Part shown: positions 20,903 to 31,796 of the stretch, in pieces | Layout of the letters: each line of letters opens with the position of its first letter | How positions within the stretch are numbered: position 1 is the stretch's first letter | Origin: Paraphysomonas bandaiensis | Taxonomy: Eukaryota; Chrysophyceae | DNA: 64,000 nt | NCBI GenBank assembly: GCA_965644295.1 | Contig: CBFFRP010000577.1 | Location: 1 to 64,000, forward strand | Reading direction: 5' to 3' | Translations under genes and position numbers: made by a program | Notes under the pieces: model-generated | Database searches by the model: none | Told to the model about the DNA's origin: nothing | The model's input: only the letters and a program-made list of their open reading frames with translations

Positions 20903-22232
20903 TTACTCTCTTCCCGAAACTAGCATGGGCGCTAGCTGTGGGACAGGTCTATTAAGTGACGCGGCCCCAATGAGAGTCTCAGGCATCTCACTGTCCTCCC
21001 TATACATATTAGTGTATGTAAAGTTACCGCACCAGACAGTCTCGCATAGTAGTACTCACCTACTCTCAATACAAAAACCCACATCGATCATCATGCTTTC
21101 AAACCTGTAATACATCACCACACACTAAGTCAAGCAATAAGAACGCTATTCCCAGACACACATACCGCGATATCAGGGTTTCAAGTGCCTTCTTAGGCAT
21201 GCTACCAAATTTATGCACATTGATATCCATCTCTGCGTAACACGACCCTCTGATTCACCAGAATATCACAAGAAGTTGAGCTAGAACAGAAGAGTAGTGA
21301 TGCCTCACCTAATATAAGTGCCTGTGTTACGAATCAACACGGGCTTCGCATTGTAAGATGTGATAAAAGATGGCAGACCAAACTCCTCCAAGTTGCTGCA
21401 ATAAAGTACTACTTTGAATCTGTAGATATGTCATACAACATATACTTAATTCTGAACAAAGCTTACCGGCCGCGAAAAGGATCGTTCTTAGCGGCGCTCG
21501 AGTCTCCAGGCCCTGAAACAGACTCCATGCAATACCGGACAAAAAGCCGTATAGCTGGTACATTAGCTCGGCACTCCTCCTGACCAACAGACATTCCGTC
21601 TCCACCGGAGAGCAGGTCACCAATAACAGCAGATGTATGCTATAGCAATAAGCGACTAAATTTAAGGGAGTGTCTGGGCAAAACAACCCACCTCCGTCAT
21701 TTTGAATATGAATACAAGAGACCACCCAGGTCCATTATCAACAGTAGTAAAGAACGAGGTTGAAAAGTCCTCAGGAATCTATCAATAAGTACATCATAAG
21801 CAGCTTATATACGTCTACCGGTAAGGTACGTACCTGTACATTGACCACAAAGACGGGCGGGATGAGAGGGTGGTGGGTCTCCACAGCAGTCCACTCTGGA
21901 TGAAGCTGCACCTTAGCAGCGATATCGTCGACTCTAGACTGACATCTGACGATCTCCACCGCAACAATCTGCATGATAGATGGGGCAGATGGACTCTTCT
22001 TGCCAGTGTCCGCATATCCTCCTGTACGCAGATGAAACACATCACTGCGACACTCTCTCCATGTGTGTTGAGAGGAGGGGGCATGTGAGGGGTCATGAGG
22101 GATAGTGTGACCCAATAGATCGTTGAATGTAACCATAGGATGATGCATGCTATCAGCAGACTGTACGATAGGAGGGACTGATCCGCTTAATGACGAAGAG
22201 AACTGCCGGCAGAGATACACGCACATACACAC
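20903..22232 (-). CDS. EDR2_C (DUF1336) domain protein
   Basis: Minus-strand exons 22232-21834, 21778-21692, 21639-21467, 21419-21309, 21249-21166, 21104-21060, 20999-20903 join in frame to 331 aa (introns 47-61 bp). The whole protein is essentially one EDR2_C domain: TWRECRSDVFHLRTGGY, APSIMQIVAVEIVR, VDDIAAK, PPVFVVNVQIPEDF, GPGWSLVFIFKM, VPAIRLFVRYC, NDPFRGRFKVV, LPSFITSYNAKPVLIRNTG, AEMDINVHKFG, MMIDVGFCIESREDSEMPET. Unlike plant EDR2 there is no PH or START domain in what I can model. The 5' end is uncertain: the ATG at 22232 is the first in frame, but an upstream exon might be separated by the microsatellite at 22338. Start alternatives include the Met at 22148. Confidence 0.78.
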
Positions 22233-22337
22233 ACACTACTCGTATATAGATACTACACACACAGCTGTGTACCGCATACCGCTATACAGTACCAGGAATT
22301 CCCATATATACGTACCACTTTTTTGTGTATAAGGCTC

Positions 22338-22852
22338 TATGTATGTATGTATGTATGTATGTATGTATGTATGTATGTATGTATGTATGTATGTATGTAT
22401 GTATGTATGTATGTATGTATGTATGTATGTATGTATGTATGTATGTATGTATGTATGTATGTATGTATGTATGTATGTATGTATGTATGTATGTATGTAT
22501 GTATGTATGTATGTATGTATGTATGTATGTATGTATGTATGTATGTATGTATGTATGTATGTATGTATGTATGTATGTATGTATGTATGTATGTATGTAT
22601 GTATGTATGTATGTATGTATGTATATAGAGGTATGTATGTATGTATGTATGTATGTATGTATGTATGTATGTATGTATGTATGTATGTATGTATGTATGT
22701 ATGTATGTATGTATGTATGTATGTATGTATGTATGTATGTATGTATGTATGTATGTATGTATGTATGTATGTATGTATGTATGTATGTATGTATGTATGT
22801 ATGTATGTATGTATGTATGTATGTATGTATATAGAGGTATGTATGTATGGCG
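22338..22852. repeat. (ATGT)n microsatellite
   Basis: About 490 bp of almost pure tetranucleotide repeat, interrupted at 22623-22632 and 22829-22838 by the same atatagaggt word. The duplicated interruption shows that a block of the array was itself copied. All long frames here (YVCM or YIHT repeats) are artefacts of the repeat. Confidence 0.97.
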
Positions 22853-22957
22853 TGTGTATGTATGTACAGTGAGCTCTTCTCTATGTTAGTATGGTGTGCA
22901 TGTGTATGTATGTATAGCCTGCATGTATCTGGAGTAGACCTCATATGAGATATCAAC

Positions 22958-24560
22958 ATGCAGACCTCATCCTCCCCTAACCCCATCCGCTACCTCTCCG
23001 ACAACGATCTCCCTCTCCATCGTCCTCATCCATTACGTCCATCAGCTCATACACACACACACTCGTCCTCTCACAACTCTCATCATCACACTCTTAACAG
23101 ACCATCTAAACGACTCAAATCATCACTATTCAAGAGCAAACACAGTCCTCTATCCCTCACACACTCTCATAGCTATCGTCATGTTCGTCATGAGGAGTGG
23201 GACTTTGAAGACGACAGATACTCTGATGAGAACTCACAGTCGTCGGATGATAACGATATGCGACCAAACTATAGTGATAAAGTCATATTAACGGGTACAT
23301 TCACACTCATTGTGTTGAGGATTGAACTAATTGAGTTGCTATAGGTAGAATGCGTAAGAAACAAGCAGCCCGATCAAAGGGTGGTGAGCTGCGTGCTCGA
23401 GGAGAGAAACACCGCCTATACAGCTGTTGTGTCAGCTCAGAGATTAACATACAGCAGCTGCATCTTCACTTTCAGCGGCAAATTTATGCGTCCTCTCGAG
23501 CACGTTGGGCGGTGCGGCTCTGTGGTGACGTGCTGCTTGTCTCGTCTTCTCGACAAGGTGTTGATAAAATGCGTGACACAGTCGATATGACAGGGGGGCG
23601 CAATCAAGTGGCCTTCGTATTTGAGTTTGGGGCAGCTGTTTTCTGGGGATTCTCAAGTGCAGAAGAGAAAAGTGTGTTAGCGACGATTACCAAGTTTGCT
23701 CAGGTGGGTATTGTGCTCTTCCTTATAGTTTTGTGTGATTTCTTCGGGTAACAGACACACAATGTGTATCTGGCGAAAGAATTCGCTGTGGCAGAAGACG
23801 ATATGGCATATGTTACATCGCGAGATACAGATAGGGTCCTTGTGGCTGGGGATGTTATAACGCTTCCCGAGGCCACTTGCTCACAGGAGCTTTTACTCTC
23901 CGTCAGTTACGCTGTCGCACAATCCTCAGTAGTGTCTGTATTTGAACACCGCATTGAGCTGAAGGTTGCTGAATATAAGTACATACCAGAGTACTTATCT
24001 AGAGGAGAAAAAATAAATCTATCGCCAGCAACCATCGGTATGATGATCGGTATGGTATCTATATCGTAGTGCTACTTTGTTTCTTACTTGAACTGTAGGT
24101 GACATTTTCGTTATTCGACATGATCTCAACCTTCATTCAGATATATTAGGTATGTCTACGTGGCTGAATCTGTGATTATACATACCGTTTTATGATTTTT
24201 TTCAGTCAGTCAGTTGTATCATTTTTAAAAGATCAACTACTTCTGTACATATGATAAATATATGTTTGTCTTTTTCCTTAAAGTCTTCCTTTGTCATATG
24301 TAGACATTCCTGACGTCTTGTGGGAACGAGATACACACGCCAAAGAGTACGACAAACTTTCCCGGTATCTTGAAGTTAATGGTCGCGTAGAGGTTATCAA
24401 CAAGCGTCTGGAACTGCTAAAGGAGCTTCTAGACATGCTACAGCAACAGATGGAGAGTGACCACATTAACAATCTCGATTGTATCATAATATGGCTGATT
24501 GTAATAGAAGTTGTTGTTCAAGTGTTTGGTGGAGGAGGAATGTTGCTAGGTTTTTGGTAG
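22958..24560 (+). CDS. RMD1/RMND1 family protein (DUF155)
   Basis: Exons 22958-23294, 23345-23703, 23755-24037, 24099-24149, 24304-24560 join to 428 aa (introns 50, 51, 61, 154 bp). The N-terminal ~115 residues are His/Ser-rich and then acidic, without a fold I recognise. From about 150 the DUF155 pattern is clear: VAFVFEFGAAVFWGFSSAEE, DTDRVLVAGDVITL, SVSYAVAQSSVVSVFEHRIE, YIPEYLSRGEKINLS, FVIRHDLNLHSDILDIPDVL, YLEVNGRVEVINKRLELLKE. A C-terminal hydrophobic helix (CIIIWLIVIEVVVQVF) is the expected membrane anchor. Family members act in mitochondria (RMND1, translation support) or at other organelles (fungal RMD1/RMD8). The location here cannot be decided: the N-terminus lacks a clear presequence, which fits the RMD1/RMD8 branch better. 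Confidence 0.88.
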
Positions 24561-24968
24561 AACTGTATCATATTACTTCTGCGGGCAAAGGCCTGTGAAA
24601 CATTTTATAACTACTATTCGAATGTTATATAAATATAAAGAACCAAGCTGGTCTAGCTTTCGCGTTTTACAACTTGTGGTAGGTAACAGTTAAAGTACCT
24701 AGGAACTAGGAACGATGATGGACTCTTGGTCGTGGCTTGTTGAGGTAGTTCTTAGTGAGTAATTTACATTGAACTACCCTCAAGTTAGTAATAAAATGTA
24801 GGTATAAATGTGAAAATCATAGGAATTTAAATACTCTATTGTATGTTATGTTCAGTATCATTACTTGATGGCCCATACGTATTTAGTATTTAGTCAAGTG
24901 AAGGTCATTGCTAGCATGGTTCCGCCAGGATTCTATTATTCTGATAATAACTAGATGCCATAAACTAT
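24561..24968. other. Non-coding region before dispersed element copy 2
   Basis: No gene is seen. A cctaggaactaggaacg short inverted word occurs near 24700. The last 13 bp (tgccataaactat) are the left target-site duplication of the element. Confidence 0.4.
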
Positions 24969-25493
24969 ATTGAAACTCTTATTATTAGCAATAGGCGCTA
25001 AAAAAATAGATCCCTTAAAAACCTGCACCAAATTAGTAGCTAGATGAATGCTAGACAAACTAGTTAGACCTCTACCTGTAACTAATCAGTACACTCTTTT
25101 TTTATCCTACTACTGAACGCTACGGAAGCTGCTTGTGCGTCGCCGCAAGTACCAAGGTGCGACCACTTCCGCTCTTAGTTCTTAAGGTGAACATCCTGGA
25201 TGCTTGACTTCAGCAGGCAGCCCAATACCCCGGTTACCCTTCAGGTTGGCCCTGTCCCGGATGCCCTTGAGGTGGGCCCATTCCCGGATGCCTGTTTATT
25301 CGTCAGGGCCCAAAGACGTCTACACAAGTGACACTTATTGGTGTCTCTTGTACCACACAAGCATTCGGCTATGAGTGGGCAGAAGAATATCTGCTTCTAT
25401 GTTTGCGGCTCACGTTAGTTTCCCAGAGAGAATCTCTCCGGTACTTATCCCCCAGAACACCACGAAAAGGTGCGAGTCCGACTTTGTTGAGGG
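24969..25493. mobile_element. Dispersed ~0.5 kb element, copy 2, with target-site duplication
   Basis: Collinear with 9000-9503, with a ~16 bp insertion near 25004 (aaatagatcccttaaa), a small extra block (agaatctctccg near 25430) and scattered substitutions. It is flanked by the perfect 13-bp direct repeat tgccataaactat (24956-24968 and 25494-25506). Shared internal words include cccggatgcccttgaggtgg and aagcattcggctatgagtgg. No coding frame. Confidence 0.7.
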
Positions 25494-25506
25494 TGCCATA
25501 AACTAT

Positions 25507-26283
25507 GATGAAAGTAACGCGTACTCTTTGTATTATTAGTTCGCAGAGAATCTACTGGTGTTTCGAATGAACAGCAGAGATAGCAAATGGCGTAGCTAGG
25601 CGGGTGGCAGACTGCGTTCAATCAGCGCAAACTACACTTTTCTTGAGCGGGGGGAGATAACTACAAACTACAATGTATACAAACTACTGAAGGTGATTTG
25701 AGTAGTGGTACCGTACCCAGCCCTTTCAGGGATTGGGTCACGTCATGCTTATCAGAATTCTGTGCCTCATATCATAGGAATAGCATTCGAGTATGTTACA
25801 CGAGCAGATGTTTAGCGTGGTGTATATAAACGTGATGATATGCCAATGACAATATACCGCGTCGTGTGACTACAAATTGCAATACCTCGCTGTAGCTATT
25901 CCATCGGTACTCTTCTGTTGTAGAGGAACATTTGTTGGAGCTATCATGGAATGCGGGAATTGTTTGAGTTGAGTTAATACAACTGTCATACCCATATGTA
26001 TATGCTTTGATTTGAAACAATACTTGATTTTTTATTTGTTTTTGTTATGCTAATCAGGGAACTTTGAGAAGCACCCCAGAAGGTAGCATTATACTTCAGT
26101 TTCTCAAAAACCGTTCACCAATATTGACTACTATAAAGGACCAGCATTCTTGATTGGATAAAAAATAAGGAAATGTTAGACTACGGCGTTTACTCCAACA
26201 AATACACAGGGCCACTCATAATAATTACACCAAAAGCATAATGAAATCGAAAAAACCATATTTCAAAGACCTCAAACATTCAG
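25507..26283. other. Non-coding region downstream of the SFI1-like gene
   Basis: Nothing recognised. The part next to 26283 is expected to be the 3' UTR of the minus-strand gene that ends at 26284. Confidence 0.4.
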
Positions 26284-29200
26284 CTATACCATCCCATTAG
26301 ATGGATTATACGGTCCACTTGAGGGTGAAAACATCCCGGGACTTCTATGTTTACTCTCATTTCTAGAAGACATTGCATGAATATCTCTCGGTGTTCCAAC
26401 AAGAAACGATTCTACGTCAGTTCCATCATCCACATGCTCGTGATGAGTCCACAGGTCTCCATTCTGCCCAGTCCCGTCCTCACCAAATATCTCAAGGGTG
26501 GCCTGACGCATGGAGTGATGTAACTGCTCTACTTCCCTGTTATAAGCTTCAAACGACCTGTAGTAAATATTATCACAATATATTGGCAATCACACACAAG
26601 CGTACTCTGCACGAGTCATGTAGTCCTCCAGGGACTGCTTCATTTCGAGACATCTATTTCTCCATATCACGGCCTCCTGTAAAGTCTATTATAAGCCAAC
26701 ATTACACATAAACAAATGTTTTACCTCTTTGAGTTTCCTAGACTGCTTGAAGTGTCGCAGTCTCGAGCGTTCTAAGTGTTCTATTCGTTCAAAGGCCTTC
26801 TCCTTTGCTTCCTCTGCCCCCTTCCACTGTTTCTCTATTGATTCAATGCGTTCGTTTTCCTCAATGCGATCACGGGTTCCTTCGGCAAATGACGCGATGG
26901 ACTGCGCAAGGGCACTAATGACAACACCCATCTGTATAGCTGTCGCGAGGTCGACACCGATATCCACGCACATTTCATACAACTGAGACACCATAGGCGG
27001 GGCATCTTGTACAGTCCAACCGGCGAAGGCGTTCAATTGGGAAGACGAATGATTCGATGCTGCCTCAACTGACGACCCAACGCCCATCGAAATGTTAGCA
27101 GCGCCAGTGAGCTGCAAAACACCATACAACCGTCCACCCCATATAAGAGGGAGAACAGCGCTTGCAATAGAGTCATCGTATGAATTCAACCCTGCCTGTC
27201 GGGACACACTAAATTCAGCAGTCTTAGCGCATGACCCGACAACACCCCGCCCAACAATGACAGTAACAGTACCAACTGACGATGGTACGATATCACTGTT
27301 GACAGATTTATACGTGACAGATGGAGAACGTGGATGTAATTTGGATTGATAAGGAGACCCTCTTGAAAGTGGAGATGAGATTTGTATGGACTCATTCTCA
27401 TAGGAACCACCCGGACCACGCCCTGAAAACATTGACCCGTAACTGTCAAGTGGAACCAGGGCGCGCAATAGAGACGGTGACTGGAGTACATACACCTCAG
27501 GCGTGAAAGATGGAAGCGTTGCTTGGATGGCCCGTGTTGCCTCGAGTAAGAGGTCATCTACATAATGGGAGCGACCCGCAAATATACTGTACATCATACC
27601 AGCCAGAGGCATCGCATCCATCACTGAGGATAATGAGGTTGCGCCGTGTCTGCGGATGTCCCTAAATGTCACTCGTCGCCACTCAGTAAATACCGTGCGT
27701 AAATCTTTTGTTATAATTTGACGGCGGAACTTTATCGATTGCTGCCTCGACAGTTTCGATCGCACAGATTTCGAAAACGCATGAAGTTTCCATTTACTAA
27801 AGGCGTTAGCCTCTGCGAATATGGCACGTCGATACCACGCAGTGATAATAGATTTCATCTTTTCTTCGCGATGTTTCATGCGAGCAGTAGACGTCACCCA
27901 CGCCTCCCACGCTTCTGCCACAACTCCGCGAAGCCATCGAGAAATACAGAATTTCAAGCGCCGCATATTTCTGCAGTGGCGTACTACATATTTCCATCTG
28001 CCAATACAATATTAATCGAAAAGTAGTACAAGATATTATCATACTTAGCCATTGCCATATGTTGATCTCTGTGTTGCATTTTTAATATAAGTCGCCTGCA
28101 TGTGGTTTTCACACTCACTTGCTCCCGCATCCAGGCCTTCCACTGAGACAAAATAAGTACATTAACAAATATAGCAACGTCGCTCACCCTTTGGAAGCAG
28201 TGCTCAAACGTACTCATTGTCATAACATTCATAACTCGCATTGATGCCTTATTGTGCAATGCGATACTCATTTCTTCCATCTGAATTATTAGAGTAGCAG
28301 TTTTCCACTTGTTGAAGGCAACTCTATAAAATTGAAACTTCCATCTTCGAATAGTGTTGTTAATTGTGCGATGTTTAAGAACGACATAAGACACCATACT
28401 CCTCCATTTATCGAAAGCGAATCCCAGTGATGCAGTAGTCGACTTTACCGCCCATCGTCTTAATGTTTTCTTCACCTGCCGCTTTCCTATCAGGCGCCGT
28501 TCCCGTATAACCTTCAACACTTCAAAACATTTGCGAGTTAACCGTCTTTCAACATTTAAATCTAGAACTTTTACAATTCTATCCTCTTGCATACTAGTGA
28601 CGAGAGCCAATGACTGTGCCTTCATCGATAGGTGATCTATCATATCCAGGGACGATGCATGTTCACACCGCGCACGTCGCAATTCTTCCTTCACAGCTTC
28701 CAGTGTGCGGACCAGTCCTTCAGCTTCGACCTCACGACATGATCTAACAAACATCACCCAGTTTCTAAATGAACGCATCATACTGAACGCAACAACATGT
28801 CGAAACGCTCTTCTCAATACACGACATCCATTGAAAACGAAATTGGTTTTAATGTAAAAATCTTTCCACATAAGGAACCCTCTATGCATCTTCTGGTGCA
28901 TGTTGCGTTTGACTACAATTAGGACAGTTTTCTTCACTTCTATCGCACGGCGAACATACAACTTCCACTTCACAAAGAACTTCTGCGCAGATCTTCTCAT
29001 TAATCCAAGGAATACTACTCTCAATCGAGTTTCTGAAGAAGATTGGGAACGAGATAGGCGGGTTCGAGCTAAACGAAGCTCATTGAATATCGTCGCACCT
29101 CTCCATGTGCTCAGAGCCCCACGCAGAAGAGTGCATCTGCATCTTCGCACTAGACGGTGCAAAGCAACAATCATTTCCGCAGAATAGGAGTTGACATGCT

Positions 29201-31195
29201 TCCACTTCATCCACGCTCGTAGAACCACACATCTACGCCAATTTTCTATTACTAAACGCATCCGATATATCGCCAGTTTTCCCTCCGCATTTTCTATCTC
29301 GTTTGTAAGAGAGACTTCGTGCCAAAGGTTAAAGGCAGTCCTAATACTTCGTCTTGCTGATGCTCGCAGCATCTTTAATGCAATTGCCCTCCGCTGATGA
29401 TACCTCGCCACATGATCCCTCCATAAACCAAATGCTATGAACTGCTTGTGGAGGAAGGTCTTGTTAAGAGCGATGCGTAGTCGATCCAGGTAGTCATCTC
29501 GGTAAGCGTCATGCAAGCTTTGAACAGTTTGCAGCGTCCACTTCCATCGACTAAACGCCAGGCGCATATGTAGCTTTTTATACTTGTTACACGCTACAGA
29601 CTTAATTGCCCGTAGTAAAAGAGTAGTATTGGCCACTGCAGTCCGTCTAATATGTTCGTTTTTACGTTGCAGCGCAGCATAGGCTTTTCTATACTTGGCT
29701 CTACGAATATCCGCCTTTTCTTCTACTACACGTAGTGCGCGGCGTTCATCCGCTCGACATATTTCCTTCACCGCAAGCCGCCATCTTACTAACGCCATCC
29801 GCCTATTAAGATCACAGCAGCGGGTGTAAAGGAGACCCAGGCGCAGGCATACAATATCCACTTTTCTGCCGCGCTCTGTGTCTTCTTGCCAACGCCTGAA
29901 TGCAGCATATTTCTTTCTTCCACGCATGCGTGCAACAGCTCTTGTGAGAATTTTTTGTCTAACACAATGCCAGTTGCAAAACGATTTCCACTCAGCAAAG
30001 GCACCTTGTACTTGGTTATGTTTGCGTAACGCTCCCCTGTGGGTAAGAGCCCGCAGAACTCGGATCTTAAGGGGATATTGGACAAAAGCTAAGTGTTTCC
30101 ACTTCTGAAAACAGTTATACGCTCTGCTACTCTTAACCATCCGAAGCATGAAATAGTAAAGCTTCTTCTGCCCCCGGGCAGCCTGCATTAGCCGAGTCCA
30201 CCTGCGTAGAGCTGTCGCCTTCCAGGCCCTATCTGATGCCCCTTGCAAACGGGTAGCCATGCCCAAAAGCACTGACCTAATCCTATATTTACCCTGCCAC
30301 ACCCTCAAAACACGTCTACATGTAGTTCGCTTGTGTTGCCCGCTAAGAAAGGCCCCCATAGACTCAAGTCGGGCAGTAGGCCGGGGTGAAAACCGGGTCC
30401 ATCGTGTGAATGCAACTCGGATACTGCGCATACAGGCCCTCCGGATAATGAATCGAAAAGAGACCAAAACAGACCTTCTTAGCCGTCGGGAAAGCATCCG
30501 CTCTCTCTCAATCCAGCCCCTGTGTTCGCCTGCCCAGTACTCTTCGCATCGCTCTACCATCAGTGCACTTTGCTCACGACTAATTTCCACCCATACCCGA
30601 AAAGATTTGTGTAACTGGCACCCAATATCAACAAGCGACATTATTGACACACAATTCATACCTTGCAGCGGCGATGATGCTTCATGAGATGACGAAGAGT
30701 CGTAGGTAGGTGCTTCTGCTTCAGTCGAACAGTTGCGGCACTCAAACGACTGTTTTCTGTCCGAAGCTGATGCACTTTGTCTTTCTGTGCATTGAGCTCA
30801 GACTGCAGCTCTCGCAGCCTCCTCTGATAATCAATTTTTTCTTGAAAACTAGAATTAATAATAGCATGCATGGAATGAAAACTAGTACTAGAATTTGACA
30901 TGACAGACTGCTTCTTCTCCTCGAAATCATTCTTATCGAAGTATCCTGAAGGGCTACTTGGACTCACGTGTATATTAGAAATCTCCAGCATACTTCCCGG
31001 ATCATAAGACACACTGTAGTCTCTGGACCTCTCCTGTAAGGGAGAAGAGACTGAGCGGTCAATGAGAGGCGAGGGAGATGTGACTGTAGAGGAATTTCGT
31101 CGTCTCTCTTCTCGTTTCATACGAAGAAATGCTTTTAACGCCAGAGACTCATTCAATGGACCGGATAATGAATCATCGACATCTATGCTATCCAT
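26284..31195 (-). CDS. SFI1-type centrin-binding repeat protein with GAF-like domain
   Basis: Minus exons 31195-30662, 30614-28188, 28142-28045, 27997-26725, 26685-26606, 26557-26284 join to 1561 aa (introns 45-48 bp and one of 39 bp). Residues 1-178 are acidic/Ser-rich and then a coiled coil. About 180-1130 holds some 25 degenerate repeats of the SFI1 type, A-F-x-x-W-(K/R): examples AFTRWTRF, CFQKWKHLAF, AFSRWKWTLQ, AFNLWHEVS, AFDKWRSMV, AFNKWKTATL, AFSKWKLHAF, VFTEWRRVTF. Each such helix binds one centrin, forming a long contractile or scaffolding filament at basal bodies and centrosomes. About 1150-1340 reads as a GAF-like domain (GRGVVGSCAKTAEFSVSR, then SAVLPLIWGGRLYGVLQLTG), followed by a coiled coil and a Ser/Pro-rich tail. 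The start at 31195 is the first ATG after stops. It is divergent from the ABCG fusion gene. Confidence 0.85.
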
Positions 31196-31796
31196 GGGAT
31201 AGGGATGAGGTCGATCAGAGAGGGGATGGAATGGAATGGAATGATGTGTAGAGATCTGCCTGTTTACTGTGTGTATGTATATGTTGCTGTTAACTATGTG
31301 ACGGCTCTATATGTACGTACACACACATATATACACATACATGCATATGAAGATATGTGTAAATACATACATACATACATACATGTACGCACTACAATAC
31401 CCTACAGACACCACCAGCAGCAGTATAATAATCGCTAAACCAGTGCACATCACCAGCAGCAGTCCACAACTGTATACCCCCCCCCTACTGCTATGTATAC
31501 CAAGACCGTTAATTACAATTCAAATAAAAATACAGTTGTATACAGCTGTGATACAGTGTATACCTGTCAACTGCTCTGTGTGTGTGTACGTATGTATGTA
31601 TAGGCAGCCATCGCTCAGCCATATGAATGAACGCCTCATATGAGCATATACATACATACCGAGCTGCAGTGAGCTATAGTCAAGCTACAGGTAGAACGAT
31701 AGGCCACCCTCCCCTCTGAGGCTGTTTCAGTTCATCTGTCTACACCGTGTCCCTCATAGATTATATCCCAAGGCTCCATGTATCGTGTATAGCGTC
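31196..31796. other. Shared upstream region of the SFI1-like and ABCG-fusion genes
   Basis: 601 bp between divergent start codons. It contains short acat/acac runs around 31318-31385, a c-run near 31475 and tatagtcaagc near 31675. No coding frame worth calling. Confidence 0.5.

Noticed and set aside
22282-22986. Long YIHT/YVCM repeat frames on both strands
   Set aside because: Pure translation of the (ATGT)n microsatellite; no unique coding sequence attached with confidence.
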